Below, one piece after another: positions 52,696 to 61,209 of a DNA stretch of 64,000 bases (position 1 is the stretch's first letter; each line of letters opens with the position of its first letter). The notes under the pieces are model-generated. The model was given only the letters and a program-made list of their open reading frames with translations. It was not told where the DNA came from and searched no databases. Position numbers and translations under genes: made by a program. Source of the stretch: Agromyces cavernae (lineage in GTDB: Bacteria; Actinomycetota; Actinomycetes; Actinomycetales; Microbacteriaceae); contig NZ_JAJNMP010000003.1 in the NCBI RefSeq assembly GCF_021044935.1, forward strand, positions 620,001 through 684,000, given 5' to 3'.

Positions 52696-53069
52696 CGCAT
52701 GCTCCCAGTCCCGATCAGGGTCACTCCACCCGAGACCGCGCCCAACCAGCCAGTCAGATCGGTCAGCGGAGTGCGCACGACCATCGTCAGTTCGTCATCG
52801 TCAACTGTGGAGCTACACGTTGACGGGTAGGCGAAGGTCACCGTTCCGTTGACGAGCGCAGCGGCGCGCGCTTCAGCCGCGGCCTGGGCTCCAGGCTCGG
52901 TGTTGTGGATCGCATAGTAGCGAGCGCCCTCTCTGGCTGCCGCGGTCACCGACATCTGCTGGTTGAGGACCCACCCGAAGTCGATGATCGCGAACAACAT
53001 GATGAGGAGCAATGGAAACACCAAGGCGAATTCCACCGCCGCCGCGCCACGATCACGCTTGGCCTTCAT
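52683..53069 (-). CDS. tadE: Pseudopilin TadE
   Basis: A 128-residue minor pilin: DRGAAAVEFALVFPLLLIMLFAIIDFGWVLNQQ is the diagnostic TadE helix with the Glu five residues into the mature part. GAGGG is six bases from ATG 53069 but directly adjacent to ATG 53075, so the former is used. It lies between the flp pilin and tadG. Confidence 0.88.
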   Translation of the reverse strand: MKAKRDRGAAAVEFALVFPLLLIMLFAIIDFGWVLNQQMSVTAAAREGARYYAIHNTEPGAQAAAEARAAALVNGTVTFAYPSTCSSTVDDDELTMVVRTPLTDLTGWLGAVSGGVTLIGTGSMRCGG

Positions 53070-53141
53070 ACTCATCCCTCAGCAACCGACGAATCCCGGC
53101 CGACGGTTGCGCCGGCCGGGATGTCGCCATCAGTCAATGAC

Positions 53142-53360
53142 TCAGGTGGTGGTGCCGGTGCCGGCACCGGCACCTTCGAGCGCGGGCACTACCGTCTCGT
53201 CGATGAAGGTTTTGATGGCTGGCGCAAGAAGTGCGAGCGCACCGACGATCGCGATCGAGGCGACGCCGATGATGAGCGCGTACTCGGTCGCGGTCGCGCC
53301 CTCTTCTTCGGTGCGGAGCGAGTTGATGCGCGCCTGGAGGCGCGAGTATGCCTTGAGCAT
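53142..53360 (-). CDS. flp: Flp-type major pilin
   Basis: The 72-residue prepilin contains EEEGATATEYALIIGVASIAIVGALALLAPAIKTF: cleavage after the Gly leaves the conserved Glu at position 5 and Tyr at 6. A short Gly/Thr-rich tail (GAGAGTGTTT) ends the protein. It is the first gene of the pilus operon and is separated from tadE by 72 bases, room for a processing site. Confidence 0.92.
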   Translation of the reverse strand: MLKAYSRLQARINSLRTEEEGATATEYALIIGVASIAIVGALALLAPAIKTFIDETVVPALEGAGAGTGTTT

Positions 53361-53555
53361 GGGGGAACCCTTCGGGTCTGGGGACGGATATCGCCGGCTC
53401 CAGAGCCGACGTTGAAAGAACCTAACTTTGCGTGTGCATGGAAAGCGATGCCCCCTTTCGGGGGAGGTTCCGTGCCCTGCGGCGAAGGGTGCGGAAAGTC
53501 GCTGAAGTCGGTACGAAATGACCCCTTTAGTGGGGGTCGAGAAGGGACTCGCGTT

Positions 53556-53663
53556 CGGGTTTCGAGACGGCCCTGGCGGGCCTTCTCAAATCACGAAGGC
53601 GGGTTTCGAGACGGCCCTGGCGGGCCTCCTCAACCCACGATGACGGCGGGCCTCCTCAGCCCG
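53556..53663. repeat. REP-like elements upstream of flp (two copies and a partial)
   Basis: CGGGTTTCGAGACGGCCCTG begins both copies (53556 and 53600), each ending CTTCTCAAATC or CTCCTCAACCC, with an inner CCCTGGCGGG. A third partial copy ends at 53663 and contains the stop codon of the prepilin peptidase gene. The rest of the 295-base gap (53361-53555) should carry the flp promoter; CTTTCC and TTAGGT near 53410-53445 are weak candidates. Confidence 0.8.
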
Positions 53664-54312
53664 GGGCGCCGACGAGCAGCACCGCGATGAGCGCCCCCGC
53701 GAGCATCGACGGCCCGAACGGGATCGACCCCCGCAGCGTCACCCGCCGCAAGGCGAGCGCCACGAGCGCGATCACTCCCCCGACCACGAACGCGGCCAAG
53801 AGCCCGATGAGCCACGCGCTGAGCCCGAACCAGCCGAGCAGCAGCCCGATCACGAGGGCGAGCTTCACGTCGCCCATGCCCATCGACGACGGCGAGATGA
53901 GGGCGAGGACGAAGTACACGGCGAACATGCCCGCCGCGCCGACGAGCGCCCAGACGAGCCGCATCCAGTCACCGGACGCCCAGGTCGCCGGCACGAGCAG
54001 CACCGCGACCACGGCCAGCGTGGGGAACACGACTGCGTTCGGCAGGCGTTTCTCGGCGAGGTCGACGACGGTGAGCACCGTCGCGGCGGCCGCGAACACC
54101 AGCAGTGCGGGCAGCAGCCAGGTCAGCCCGAATCGCAGCGTGATCAGCCCGAACGTCACCGCGGTGATCACCGCGGACGAGACGCGAGCGGCGTGGAGGG
54201 ACATCCGATCGTGCTTCATCGAACGCGACGCCCACGCGGACAGCGGCCACCAGCCGAGGGCGAAGCCGACGGCGGCGGCGGATGTCGCGGCGAGCGCGAT
54301 CGCGAGAGGCAT
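53656..54312 (-). CDS. Prepilin peptidase (TadV/CpaA type)
   Basis: The 218-residue membrane aspartyl protease has about seven membrane segments and both catalytic Asp motifs: VDLAEKRLPN and GMGDVKLALVIG. It would process the Flp prepilin and the TadE/TadG pseudopilins encoded next to it. TACGCT lies seven bases upstream of ATG 54312 without a ribosome site, so a separate leaderless transcript is likely. Its last codons (GAPG, stop) fall in a REP-like sequence. Confidence 0.87.
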   Translation of the reverse strand: MPLAIALAATSAAAVGFALGWWPLSAWASRSMKHDRMSLHAARVSSAVITAVTFGLITLRFGLTWLLPALLVFAAAATVLTVVDLAEKRLPNAVVFPTLAVVAVLLVPATWASGDWMRLVWALVGAAGMFAVYFVLALISPSSMGMGDVKLALVIGLLLGWFGLSAWLIGLLAAFVVGGVIALVALALRRVTLRGSIPFGPSMLAGALIAVLLVGAPG

Positions 54313-54376
54313 GAGTTGGAGCGTACCGGGTGGCGATCGCGAGACCCGTCACCCTGTGGATCGGGCTCCTTGCAGG

Positions 54377-54467
54377 CGGTTTCGAGACGGCGCTGCGCGC
54401 CTCCTCAACCCGCGGACTCCGCAGCACAGGCGGTTTCGAGACGGCGCTGCGCGCCTCCTCAACCCGC
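54377..54467. repeat. Two REP-like elements
   Basis: Two direct copies (54377-54413 and 54430-54467) of a 37-base unit starting GCGGTTTCGAGACGGCGCTG and ending CCTCCTCAACCCGC, with an internal GCGC-rich dyad. They fill the gap between the prepilin peptidase start and the fprA stop. Confidence 0.88.
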
Positions 54468-54475
54468 AGAGGCGG

Positions 54476-55855
54476 TTACGCCTCCCCGACCGAGATGTCG
54501 ACCATCTCGTCGCGGGGCACGACCTTCACGCGCACGCGACCCTCGGCCTGCCCGAGCGCCAGCTCGTGCTCGTCGAGGCGGTGCCACCCGTCGAGGTCGG
54601 TGTAGCGGATTCCGCGCGACTCGAGCATCTCGATCACCGACTCCTCGGAGGGCGACTCGGGCCGCCACCAGTTGCCGAGGTCGTTGATGACGTGCTTGAT
54701 CGTCTCCATGGCGTCGCTCTTGGTGTGGCCGATGAGGCCGACGGGGCCGCGCTTGATCCACCCGGTCGCGTACACGCCGTACAGCTGCCGCGACTCGCCG
54801 GTCTCGGCGTCGTGGAAGAGCACCTGGCCCTCGTGGTTGGGGATGACCCCGTATTCGCGGTCGAACGGGATGCCGGGCAGCGGCGTACCGAAGTAGCCGA
54901 CGGCGCGATACACGGCCTGCACGGGCAGTTCGCGGATCTCGCCGGTTCCGACGACTCCGCCCTCGCCGTCGGGAGCGGTGCGCTCCCAGCGGATGCGGCC
55001 GACGCGCCCGTTTCCATCCGAGACGATCTCGAGCGGCTTCGCGAAGAAGTGCAGGTGCAGACGCCGCGACGCGTGGCCGACCTCGCGCTGACGCCACTGG
55101 TTGAGCACCTTGTCGATCACGAACACCTGCTTGTTGCCCGAGACCGCGGCGCGGGCGGCATCGTCGTAGTCGAAGTCCTCGTCGTAGACGATCATGTCGA
55201 CGTCGCGCAGTTCGCCGAGTTCGCGCAGTTCGAGGGGGGTGAACTTCACCGAGGTCGGTCCGCGGCGCCCGAAGACGTGCACGTCGGTGACGGGCGAGGC
55301 GGCGAGACCGGATGCCACGTTGGCGGGGATCTCGGTGGGCATGAGGTCTTCGACGTGCTTGGCGAGCATGCGCGAGATGTCGAGGGCGACGTTGCCGTTG
55401 CCGATGACCGCGATCTCCTTGGCCTCGAGCGGCCAGGTGCGCGGGAAGTCGGGGTGCCCGTCGAACCAGCTCACGAACTCGGCAGCGCCATACGAGCCCT
55501 CGAGGTCGATGCCGGGGATTCGCAGCGACGCGTCGCGCACGGCGCCGGTCGCGAAGATCACGGCGTTGTAGTGCTTCTTGAGGTCGTCGAGCGTGATGTC
55601 CTCGCCGTAGCGCACGTTGCCGAAGATGCGGATGTCGCCACGGTCGAGCACCTCGCGAAGCGCGTTGATGATGCCCTTGATGCGCGGGTGGTCGGGCGCC
55701 ACGCCATAGCGCACGAGCCCGTAGGGCGCCGGCAGGTGGTCGAACAGGTCGATCGACACGTCGAAGTTGCGCTCGGCCTTCAGCAGGATGTCGGCGGCGT
55801 AGATGCCGGCCGGGCCGGCTCCGACGATCGCCAGTCGCAGCTTGTTCCTCGTCAC
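54476..55855 (-). CDS. fprA: Ferredoxin-NADP+ reductase, adrenodoxin-reductase type
   Basis: The 459-residue flavoprotein opens with the FAD fold LAIVGAGPAGIYAADILLK, then APYGLVRYGVAPDHPRIK, an NADP fold EIAVIGNGNVALDISRML and HVFGRRGPTSVKFTPLE, and ends with YATGWIKRGPVGLIGHTKSDAMETI. It transfers electrons from NADPH to ferredoxins for P450s, FeS or cobalamin enzymes. AGGAGA lies eight bases before GTG 55855; the polyprenyl synthase ends 22 bases upstream. Confidence 0.92.
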   Translation of the reverse strand: MTRNKLRLAIVGAGPAGIYAADILLKAERNFDVSIDLFDHLPAPYGLVRYGVAPDHPRIKGIINALREVLDRGDIRIFGNVRYGEDITLDDLKKHYNAVIFATGAVRDASLRIPGIDLEGSYGAAEFVSWFDGHPDFPRTWPLEAKEIAVIGNGNVALDISRMLAKHVEDLMPTEIPANVASGLAASPVTDVHVFGRRGPTSVKFTPLELRELGELRDVDMIVYDEDFDYDDAARAAVSGNKQVFVIDKVLNQWRQREVGHASRRLHLHFFAKPLEIVSDGNGRVGRIRWERTAPDGEGGVVGTGEIRELPVQAVYRAVGYFGTPLPGIPFDREYGVIPNHEGQVLFHDAETGESRQLYGVYATGWIKRGPVGLIGHTKSDAMETIKHVINDLGNWWRPESPSEESVIEMLESRGIRYTDLDGWHRLDEHELALGQAEGRVRVKVVPRDEMVDISVGEA

Positions 55856-55877
55856 GTGCGGTTTCTCCTAGGTATGG

Positions 55878-57006
55878 TCAGCTCTGCCGTTCGACGACGG
55901 TCTCGGCGAAGCGCGTGAGCGCCTTCTTCACGCCGCCTTCAGGCAGCGGCGCGAGGGCGGCGACCGCTTCGCGCGCCCAGCGGTGGGCCTCAGCGAGCGT
56001 AGCGCGCGTTGCTTCGTGTTCACGCAGTTCGGCGACGATCGCGTCGACGGTGGCCTTCGACGGCACGATGCGCGACGCCATGGTGTTCGTGTCGAGCGGG
56101 TCGCCGAGATCGGCCGCGACCGCCGTGACCGTGACCACGTCGCGCTCGATGCGACGCAGCAGGTCGGCCGACGCAGCATCGGTCTTGGCCATCTCGGCCA
56201 GCCGCAGCAGCGGGAGCGTGACCACGCCGGCGCGCAGATCGGTGCCGGGAACCTTGCCGGTCTCTTCGGGCTGCGGCGACAGGTCGATGACGTCGTCGAT
56301 GAGCTGGAACGCCACGCCCACCTTCTCGCCGAATTCGATGATGGGCTTCTCGTAGGCCGGGTCGGCACCGGAGAACACGACGCCCGACTGCGCCGCGGCC
56401 GCGATGAGCGACCCGGTCTTGTCGGCGAGCACCTTGATGTAGTGCGCGATCTTGTCGTCACCCTCGCCCGGGCCCACGGTCTCGTGCAACTGGCCCAGCA
56501 CGAGCCGCTCGAACGTGTCGGCCTGCATGCGGATCGCCCGCTCACCGAGCTTCGCCATGAGCTGGCTCGCCCTCGCGAACAGCAGGTCACCGGTGAGGAT
56601 CGCGACCGAGTTCCCCCACACCGCATGTGCGGCCGGCACGCCGCGGCGACGGTCGGACTCGTCCATGACGTCGTCGTGGTACAGGCTGCCGAGGTGGGTG
56701 ATCTCGATGGCCTCGGCGGCAGTGACGACATCGTCGTTGATGCCCGCGCCGAGCTGTGCCGTGAGCAGTGTGAGCAGGGGGCGAACGCGCTTGCCCCCCG
56801 CCTCGAGCAGGTACCGCGTCGAGACGTCGGCGATGGAGTCGGCGAACCGCACCTCGTCGAGCAGGCCGGCCTCGACGCGTTCGATGCCGTCGTCGATCGC
56901 CTTCGCCATCGCCTTGTCAGCGGGCGAAGCGAAGACTTTCTCGCTCAGGCCCAGGTTGGCTGCAAGGGCCGAGCCGCGACGGGCGACCGGGTGGGTCGGA
57001 TTCACA
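55878..57006 (-). CDS. Trans-polyprenyl diphosphate synthase (menaquinone side chain)
   Basis: The 375-residue prenyltransferase has the first Asp-rich motif HDDVMDESDRRRG, the second QLIDDVIDLSP and GGKRVRPLLTLLTA. The small residues before the first Asp motif (THLGSLYH) fit a long-chain product. Location between fprA and menG supports production of the menaquinone side chain. The start GTG 57006 follows TAGGCT by seven bases and has no ribosome site (leaderless); frames further upstream run into the repeat region. Confidence 0.88.
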
Positions 57007-57031
57007 GGGACAAGCCTACCGTTGGGCGTTG

Positions 57032-57118
57032 GTCGAGGAGCGCCCGACGCGGGAGGACGCGTCTCGAGACCAGCGGAGGGTTTCGAGACGGCGCCGGCGT
57101 TCCTGCTCAACCCACGGG
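57032..57118. repeat. REP-like element between menG and the polyprenyl synthase
   Basis: Two opposed cores: GGTCGAGGAGCGCCCGACG at the left and GGGTTTCGAGACGGCGCCGG to GCTCAACCCAC at the right. The right end contains the menG stop codon (57107-57109). Confidence 0.82.
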
Positions 57119-57820
57119 CGCCGGCTTCGTGGCGCGGTGCAGCGCGACGACGCCCATGGTGAGGTTGCGCCAGGCGACGTCGACGTAGCCCGCGCCGCGG
57201 ATCCACCCCGCGAGCGTGCGCTGGTCTGGCCACGCGTTGATCGACTCGTTGAGGTAGTCGTACGCCGTGTCGTTCGAGCTCGAGAGCCGCACGAGCGGCG
57301 GCATCACGTAGCGCTGGTAGGCGTTGTAGCCGAACCGCACGAACGGCACCGGCGGGGTCGAGAACTCGCAGATCACGAGGCGCCCGCCCGACTTCGTCAC
57401 GCGGAAGAACTCGGCGAGCGCCCGCTTCGGCTCGTTCACGTTGCGCAGCCCGAATGAGATCGTCACGGCGTCGAAGCTCGCGTCATCGAACGGCAGCTTG
57501 GTGGCGTCGGCCTCGACGAACACGAGGTTGGGTACGTGCGCCTGCCGCCTGCGGCCGACGTCGATCATGCCCGGCGAGAAGTCGGCTGCGACGACGGATG
57601 CCCCGGACCGTGCCAGGCTCGCACTCGACGTGCCTGTGCCGGCCGCGACATCGAGGATGCGCTGCCCCGGCTTGGGGTCGACGGCCCTGGTGGTCGCGAC
57701 CCGCCACAGCGGGGCGTTGCCGACCGACAGCACGTTGTTCGTGCGGTCGTAGCGGGCGGCCACCCGGTCGAACATCGCCGAGACCTCGTGTGGATCCTTA
57801 CCGAGGTCAGCGCGTGTCAT
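57107..57820 (-). CDS. menG: Demethylmenaquinone methyltransferase
   Basis: The 237-residue SAM enzyme of the UbiE/MenG family has VSAMFDRVAARYDRTNNVLS, the SAM site ILDVAAGTGTSSASLARSG, FVEADATKLPFDDASFDAVTISFGLRNV and RVTKSGGRLVICEFSTP. It methylates demethylmenaquinone in the last step of the pathway. ATG 57820 lies six bases after TAGACT with no ribosome site. The 3' end runs into a REP-like element that provides the TGA. Confidence 0.92.
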   Translation of the reverse strand: MTRADLGKDPHEVSAMFDRVAARYDRTNNVLSVGNAPLWRVATTRAVDPKPGQRILDVAAGTGTSSASLARSGASVVAADFSPGMIDVGRRRQAHVPNLVFVEADATKLPFDDASFDAVTISFGLRNVNEPKRALAEFFRVTKSGGRLVICEFSTPPVPFVRFGYNAYQRYVMPPLVRLSSSNDTAYDYLNESINAWPDQRTLAGWIRGAGYVDVAWRNLTMGVVALHRATKPAPVG

Positions 57821-57919
57821 GCGTCGAGTCTACGGCGCGGGACATCCGCTCATTCTGTGAGCTTTCTTCGCGTTTCCATGCATAGGAATGCTTCTCCGTG
57901 GGCCCGCGTTGCACCGGAC

Positions 57920-58204
57920 ATGAAGGCAATCTGGAACGGAACCGTGATCGCGCAGTCCGACGAGACCGTCGTCGTCGAGGGCAACCACTACTTCCCGCGC
58001 GAGTCGATCGACGAGCAGTACTTCACCGAGAGCCAGAACCGCAGCGTGTGCCACTGGAAGGGCACCGCCGACTACTTCCACGTCGAGGTCGACGGCAGGC
58101 GCAACCCGAACGCCGCCTGGTACTACGCGACGCCGTCCGAGGCCGCGGCCGAGATCCGCGGGTACGTCGCGTTCTGGCACGGGGTCGACGTCGTCGCGGC
58201 GTAA
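57920..58204 (+). CDS. DUF427 domain protein
   Basis: A 94-residue small beta protein of the DUF427 family: MKAIWNGTVIAQSDETVVVEGNHYFPRESI, CHWKGTADYFHVEVDG and AWYYATPSEAAAEIRGYVAFW. Function is unknown; members are widespread in actinobacteria. ATG 57920 has a modest purine stretch upstream. It stands alone between menG and a cluster of repeats. Confidence 0.88.
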   Translation: MKAIWNGTVIAQSDETVVVEGNHYFPRESIDEQYFTESQNRSVCHWKGTADYFHVEVDGRRNPNAAWYYATPSEAAAEIRGYVAFWHGVDVVAA

Positions 58205-58210
58205 CCGCGT

Positions 58211-58392
58211 CGGTCGAGTAGGCGCGCCAGCGCCGCCTCGAAACCCCCACCCGTGGGTTGAGGAGGCGCGCAGCGCCGTCTCGAAACCCCGCCCCGTGGG
58301 TTGAGGAGGCGCGCCCCGCCGTCTCGAAACCCCCCACCAGGGTCTCGAGACGCTGGTCTCGAGACGGCGCTGCGCGCCTCCTCGACCCACCG
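58211..58392. repeat. Cluster of four or more REP-like elements
   Basis: Alternating units GTGGGTTGAGGAGGCGCGC...GTCTCGAAACCC (58254, 58298) and the opposite orientation GTCTCGAGACGGCGCTGCGC...CTCCTCGACCCACC fill 180 bases between DUF427 and menF. Opposed copies can fold into long hairpins and may end transcription of the DUF427 gene. Confidence 0.85.
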
Positions 58393-58431
58393 CCTTCGAC
58401 GCTCCTCGATCGGCGGACGTAGGCTGGTGCG

Positions 58432-59751
58432 GTGAACCAGAAGCTCGTCGTGCGCACCGAGCCGGTCGATGAGCTCGCGCCGCTGATCCCGCGGGCCGAT
58501 CCGCGACATCCGCTGCTCTGGATGCGGCGCGGCGAGGGCATCGTCGGCCTCGGAGAGACGCTGCGCATCGAAACCAGCGGACCGACCCGCATCGAAGACG
58601 CCGCCGCCGCATGGCGTTCGCTCGCCGCGATGGCGAGCGTCGACGACCGCGTCGGACTGCCCGGCACCGGCCTGATCGCCTTCGGCGCCATCGCGTTCGC
58701 CGACGAGTCGGCCGCAACGAGCGTGCTCGTCGTGCCGTCGCTCGTACTGGGGCGACGCGAAGGGCGCGCGTGGGTGACGCGGATCGCGCTGGCCGAGGCC
58801 GATGCGGCGGGCGCTGACGGCTCGGCCGACTCTGCAGGTTCGGCGGGCGCGAGAGCGGCGAGCGAATCGGATGTCGCGGGCCACGCCTTCCCGCCACTCG
58901 AGATTCCCGAGCCCTCGCCCAAGCGGCGTGTGCCGCGCGTGGCATTCGAACCGGGCGCCGTGCCGCCGCCGGCATATGAGGCGAACGTCGCCGAGGCCGT
59001 GCGCCGCATCGACGGCGGCGAGCTCGAGAAGGTCGTGCTGGCGCGGCAGCTCGTGGGCGAGTTGCACGAGGAGGACGGGCTGCGTGCCGTCATCAACCGG
59101 CTCGCCGAGGACTACCCCGACACGTGGGTGTTCGCCGTGGACGGGCTGATCGGCGCGAGCCCCGAGACGCTCGTCCGCGTCGACCACGGCACCGTCTCGG
59201 CGCGCGTGCTCGCGGGCACGACATCGCGAGGCGCGGGCGAGGCATCCGATCGCGAACGCGCGCTCGCGCTGGCGGCCTCGCACAAGGACCTCGCCGAGCA
59301 CGCCCTCGCCGTGGCAAGCGCCGTGCAGCGTCTCGAACCGCACACCGCGCGGCTCGACGCGAGCCCCGAGCCGTTCACGCTGCAGCTGCCGAACCTGTGG
59401 CACCTCGCCACCGACCTCAAGGGCACCCTCGGCGACGGGTCGAGCTCGCTCGACCTCGTGAGCGCCGTGCACCCCACGGCCGCGGTCGCGGGCACGCCGC
59501 GGCGAACCGCGCTGGCCGTGCTCGCCGAACTCGAGGGATTCGATCGCGGTCGCTACGCCGGCCCCGTCGGCTGGATCGACGGCGACGGCGACGGCGAATG
59601 GGCGATCGCGCTGCGCTGTGCGCAGGTCGAGCCCGACGGCGCGGTCGCGGCATATGCCGGTTGCGGCATAGTGCACGACTCGGTGCCGGCCGACGAGCTC
59701 GCCGAGACGCTCATGAAGTTCCGGCCGATCGTCGAGGCCTTCGGCGGGTAG
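58432..59751 (+). CDS. menF: Isochorismate synthase
   Basis: The 439-residue chorismate-binding enzyme converts chorismate to isochorismate, the first committed step of menaquinone synthesis. The C-terminal catalytic half shows GELEKVVLARQ (the Lys that activates water), FGAS-type LIGASPETLVRV, LAGTTSRG, SHKDLAEH, HPTAAVAGTPR, GPVGWIDGDGDGEWAIALR and YAGCGIV. A Ser/Ala/Gly-rich linker lies at about 125-150. The GTG at 58432 follows TAGGCT by six bases and lacks a ribosome site. It lies opposite to menD and menG. Confidence 0.92.
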   Translation: MNQKLVVRTEPVDELAPLIPRADPRHPLLWMRRGEGIVGLGETLRIETSGPTRIEDAAAAWRSLAAMASVDDRVGLPGTGLIAFGAIAFADESAATSVLVVPSLVLGRREGRAWVTRIALAEADAAGADGSADSAGSAGARAASESDVAGHAFPPLEIPEPSPKRRVPRVAFEPGAVPPPAYEANVAEAVRRIDGGELEKVVLARQLVGELHEEDGLRAVINRLAEDYPDTWVFAVDGLIGASPETLVRVDHGTVSARVLAGTTSRGAGEASDRERALALAASHKDLAEHALAVASAVQRLEPHTARLDASPEPFTLQLPNLWHLATDLKGTLGDGSSSLDLVSAVHPTAAVAGTPRRTALAVLAELEGFDRGRYAGPVGWIDGDGDGEWAIALRCAQVEPDGAVAAYAGCGIVHDSVPADELAETLMKFRPIVEAFGG

Positions 59752-59757
59752 CCGCTG

Positions 59758-59884
59758 AGTGGGTTGAGGAGCGAGCGCAGCGAGCGTGCGCAGCGGGTTG
59801 AGGAGCGAGCGCAGCGAGCGTCTCGAAACCCGGCTGCCCGCACGTCGGGTTTCGAGACGGCGCCGACGCGCCTCCTCAACCCGC
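59758..59884. repeat. REP-like elements between menF and ppk2
   Basis: GTGGGTTGAGGAGCGAGCGC is followed by a second CGGGTTGAGGAGCGAGCGC, GTCTCGAAACCC, then an opposed GGGTTTCGAGACGGCGCCG to CCTCCTCAACCCGC. The convergent arrangement between two genes suggests a terminator role. Confidence 0.85.
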
Positions 59885-59889
59885 AGAAC

Positions 59890-60747
59890 TCAGCTCGCGG
59901 CGAGGCGGGCCTTCTGCTCCTCGATGTCGTAGTCGGCCTTCGGCCACTCGAGGTTCATCGCCTCGAGCGCGTCGATGAGCAGGTGCTGCACGGCGAGGCG
60001 CGCGTACCACTTGCGGTTCGCGGGGATGACGTACCACGGGGCATCCGTCGTCGTCGTGCGGTCGAATGCGACCTGGAACGCGCCCATGTAGTCGGACCAG
60101 TGCAGGCGTTCGTCGATGTCGCCGGGATTGAACTTCCAATGTTTGTCGGGGCGGTCGAGGCGCTCCTGCAGGCGATGCTTCTGCTCGTCCCCCGAGATGT
60201 GCAGCATCACCTTGACGACCGTCGTGCCAGTCTCGGCGAGTTCGCGTTCGAACTCGTTGATGGCGCCGTAACGGCGCTCGATCTCGTCGGGTGGCGCGAA
60301 TCCGTGCACTCGGCCGATCAGCACGTCTTCGTAGTGCGACCGGTCGAAGACGCCGATCATGCCGGCTTCGGGCACCTGCTTGCGGATGCGCCACAGGAAG
60401 TCATGCGCGAGCTCCTCGTCAGTCGGCTTCTTGAAGGCCGCGAGCTGCACGCCCTGCGGGTCGACGGCGCCCATGACGTGCTTGACGATGCCGCCCTTGC
60501 CCGCGGTGTCCATGGCCTGCAGCACGAGCAGCACTCGGCGCTCGTCGTCACCGCCGCGACTGTTCGCGAACAGCTGCTCCTGCAACTCGGCCAGGATCGC
60601 GGCGCCCTCGGCAAGCGATTCCTGACCCGCGGCCTTGTCACCGTCGAAGCCCGGGTGCGCATCGGGGTCGACGTCGGCGAGCGTGAACCCGTCGCCGACT
60701 CGCAGCAGTTCACTCGGATCCGACGCCCAGTACGACTCGTGGCCCAT
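59890..60747 (-). CDS. Polyphosphate kinase 2 family nucleotide phosphotransferase
   Basis: The 285-residue PPK2 protein has Walker A VLQAMDTAGKGGIVKHVM, the lid-side GVFDRSHYEDVLIGRVHGF and the C-terminal WYVIPANRKWYARLAV. Such enzymes move phosphate between polyphosphate and AMP, ADP or GDP; the subclass is not readable with certainty. ATG 60747 has GGGGAG upstream. A 460-base gap with a hairpin array separates it from menD on the same strand. Confidence 0.9.
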   Translation of the reverse strand: MGHESYWASDPSELLRVGDGFTLADVDPDAHPGFDGDKAAGQESLAEGAAILAELQEQLFANSRGGDDERRVLLVLQAMDTAGKGGIVKHVMGAVDPQGVQLAAFKKPTDEELAHDFLWRIRKQVPEAGMIGVFDRSHYEDVLIGRVHGFAPPDEIERRYGAINEFERELAETGTTVVKVMLHISGDEQKHRLQERLDRPDKHWKFNPGDIDERLHWSDYMGAFQVAFDRTTTTDAPWYVIPANRKWYARLAVQHLLIDALEAMNLEWPKADYDIEEQKARLAAS

Positions 60748-60856
60748 CACACGCTCCCCTCGTGCGGCGCCGCGCCGCGCAGGTCTCCATCCTGCCAAGC
60801 GCGGGCGTGCTCGTCGAGGCGCGCCGCGCCGCGGGGCGCCCCTCGCCCCTCTCGTC

Positions 60857-61190
60857 GAGAGTGCAGTGCGCGCCCCCGGGGGGCGCGAAGTGCACCCTCG
60901 GTGGGTGGGTTCGACTCTCCTTGAGAGTGCAGTGGCCGCCCCCGCGGAGGGCGCGAAGTGCACCCTCGGCGGGTGGGTTCAACTCTCCTTTGACCTCGAG
61001 CGTGCAGTGGCCGCCCCCGCGGGGGGCGCGCAGTGCACCCTCGGCGGGTGGGTTCAACTCTCTCCTTGACCTCGAGAGCGCGGGCCGCCCCCGCGGGGGG
61101 CGCGAAGTGCACCCTCGGTGGGTGGGTTCGACTCTCCTTGACCTCGACAGTGCAGTCGCCGCCCCGCGGGGCGCGAAGTGCACTCTCGAC
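60857..61190. repeat. Array of five nested-hairpin repeat units
   Basis: Four full units (starts 60857, 60923, 60998, 61074; 66-76 bases each) and one partial unit (61146). Each unit has outer arms GAGAGT/ACTCTC, middle arms GTGCA/TGCAC and an inner CGCCCCC/GGGGGCG, followed by CCTCGGTGGGTGGGTTC. The units differ by a few bases. The array lies between menD and ppk2. The remaining bases 60748-60856 show no gene. Confidence 0.9.
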
Positions 61191-61209
61191 GAATCCGTTC
61201 GCGACCCGG

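Noticed and set aside
60857-61190. CRISPR array
   Set aside because: The units are contiguous with no unique spacers, each is itself palindromic at three levels, and there are no cas genes.
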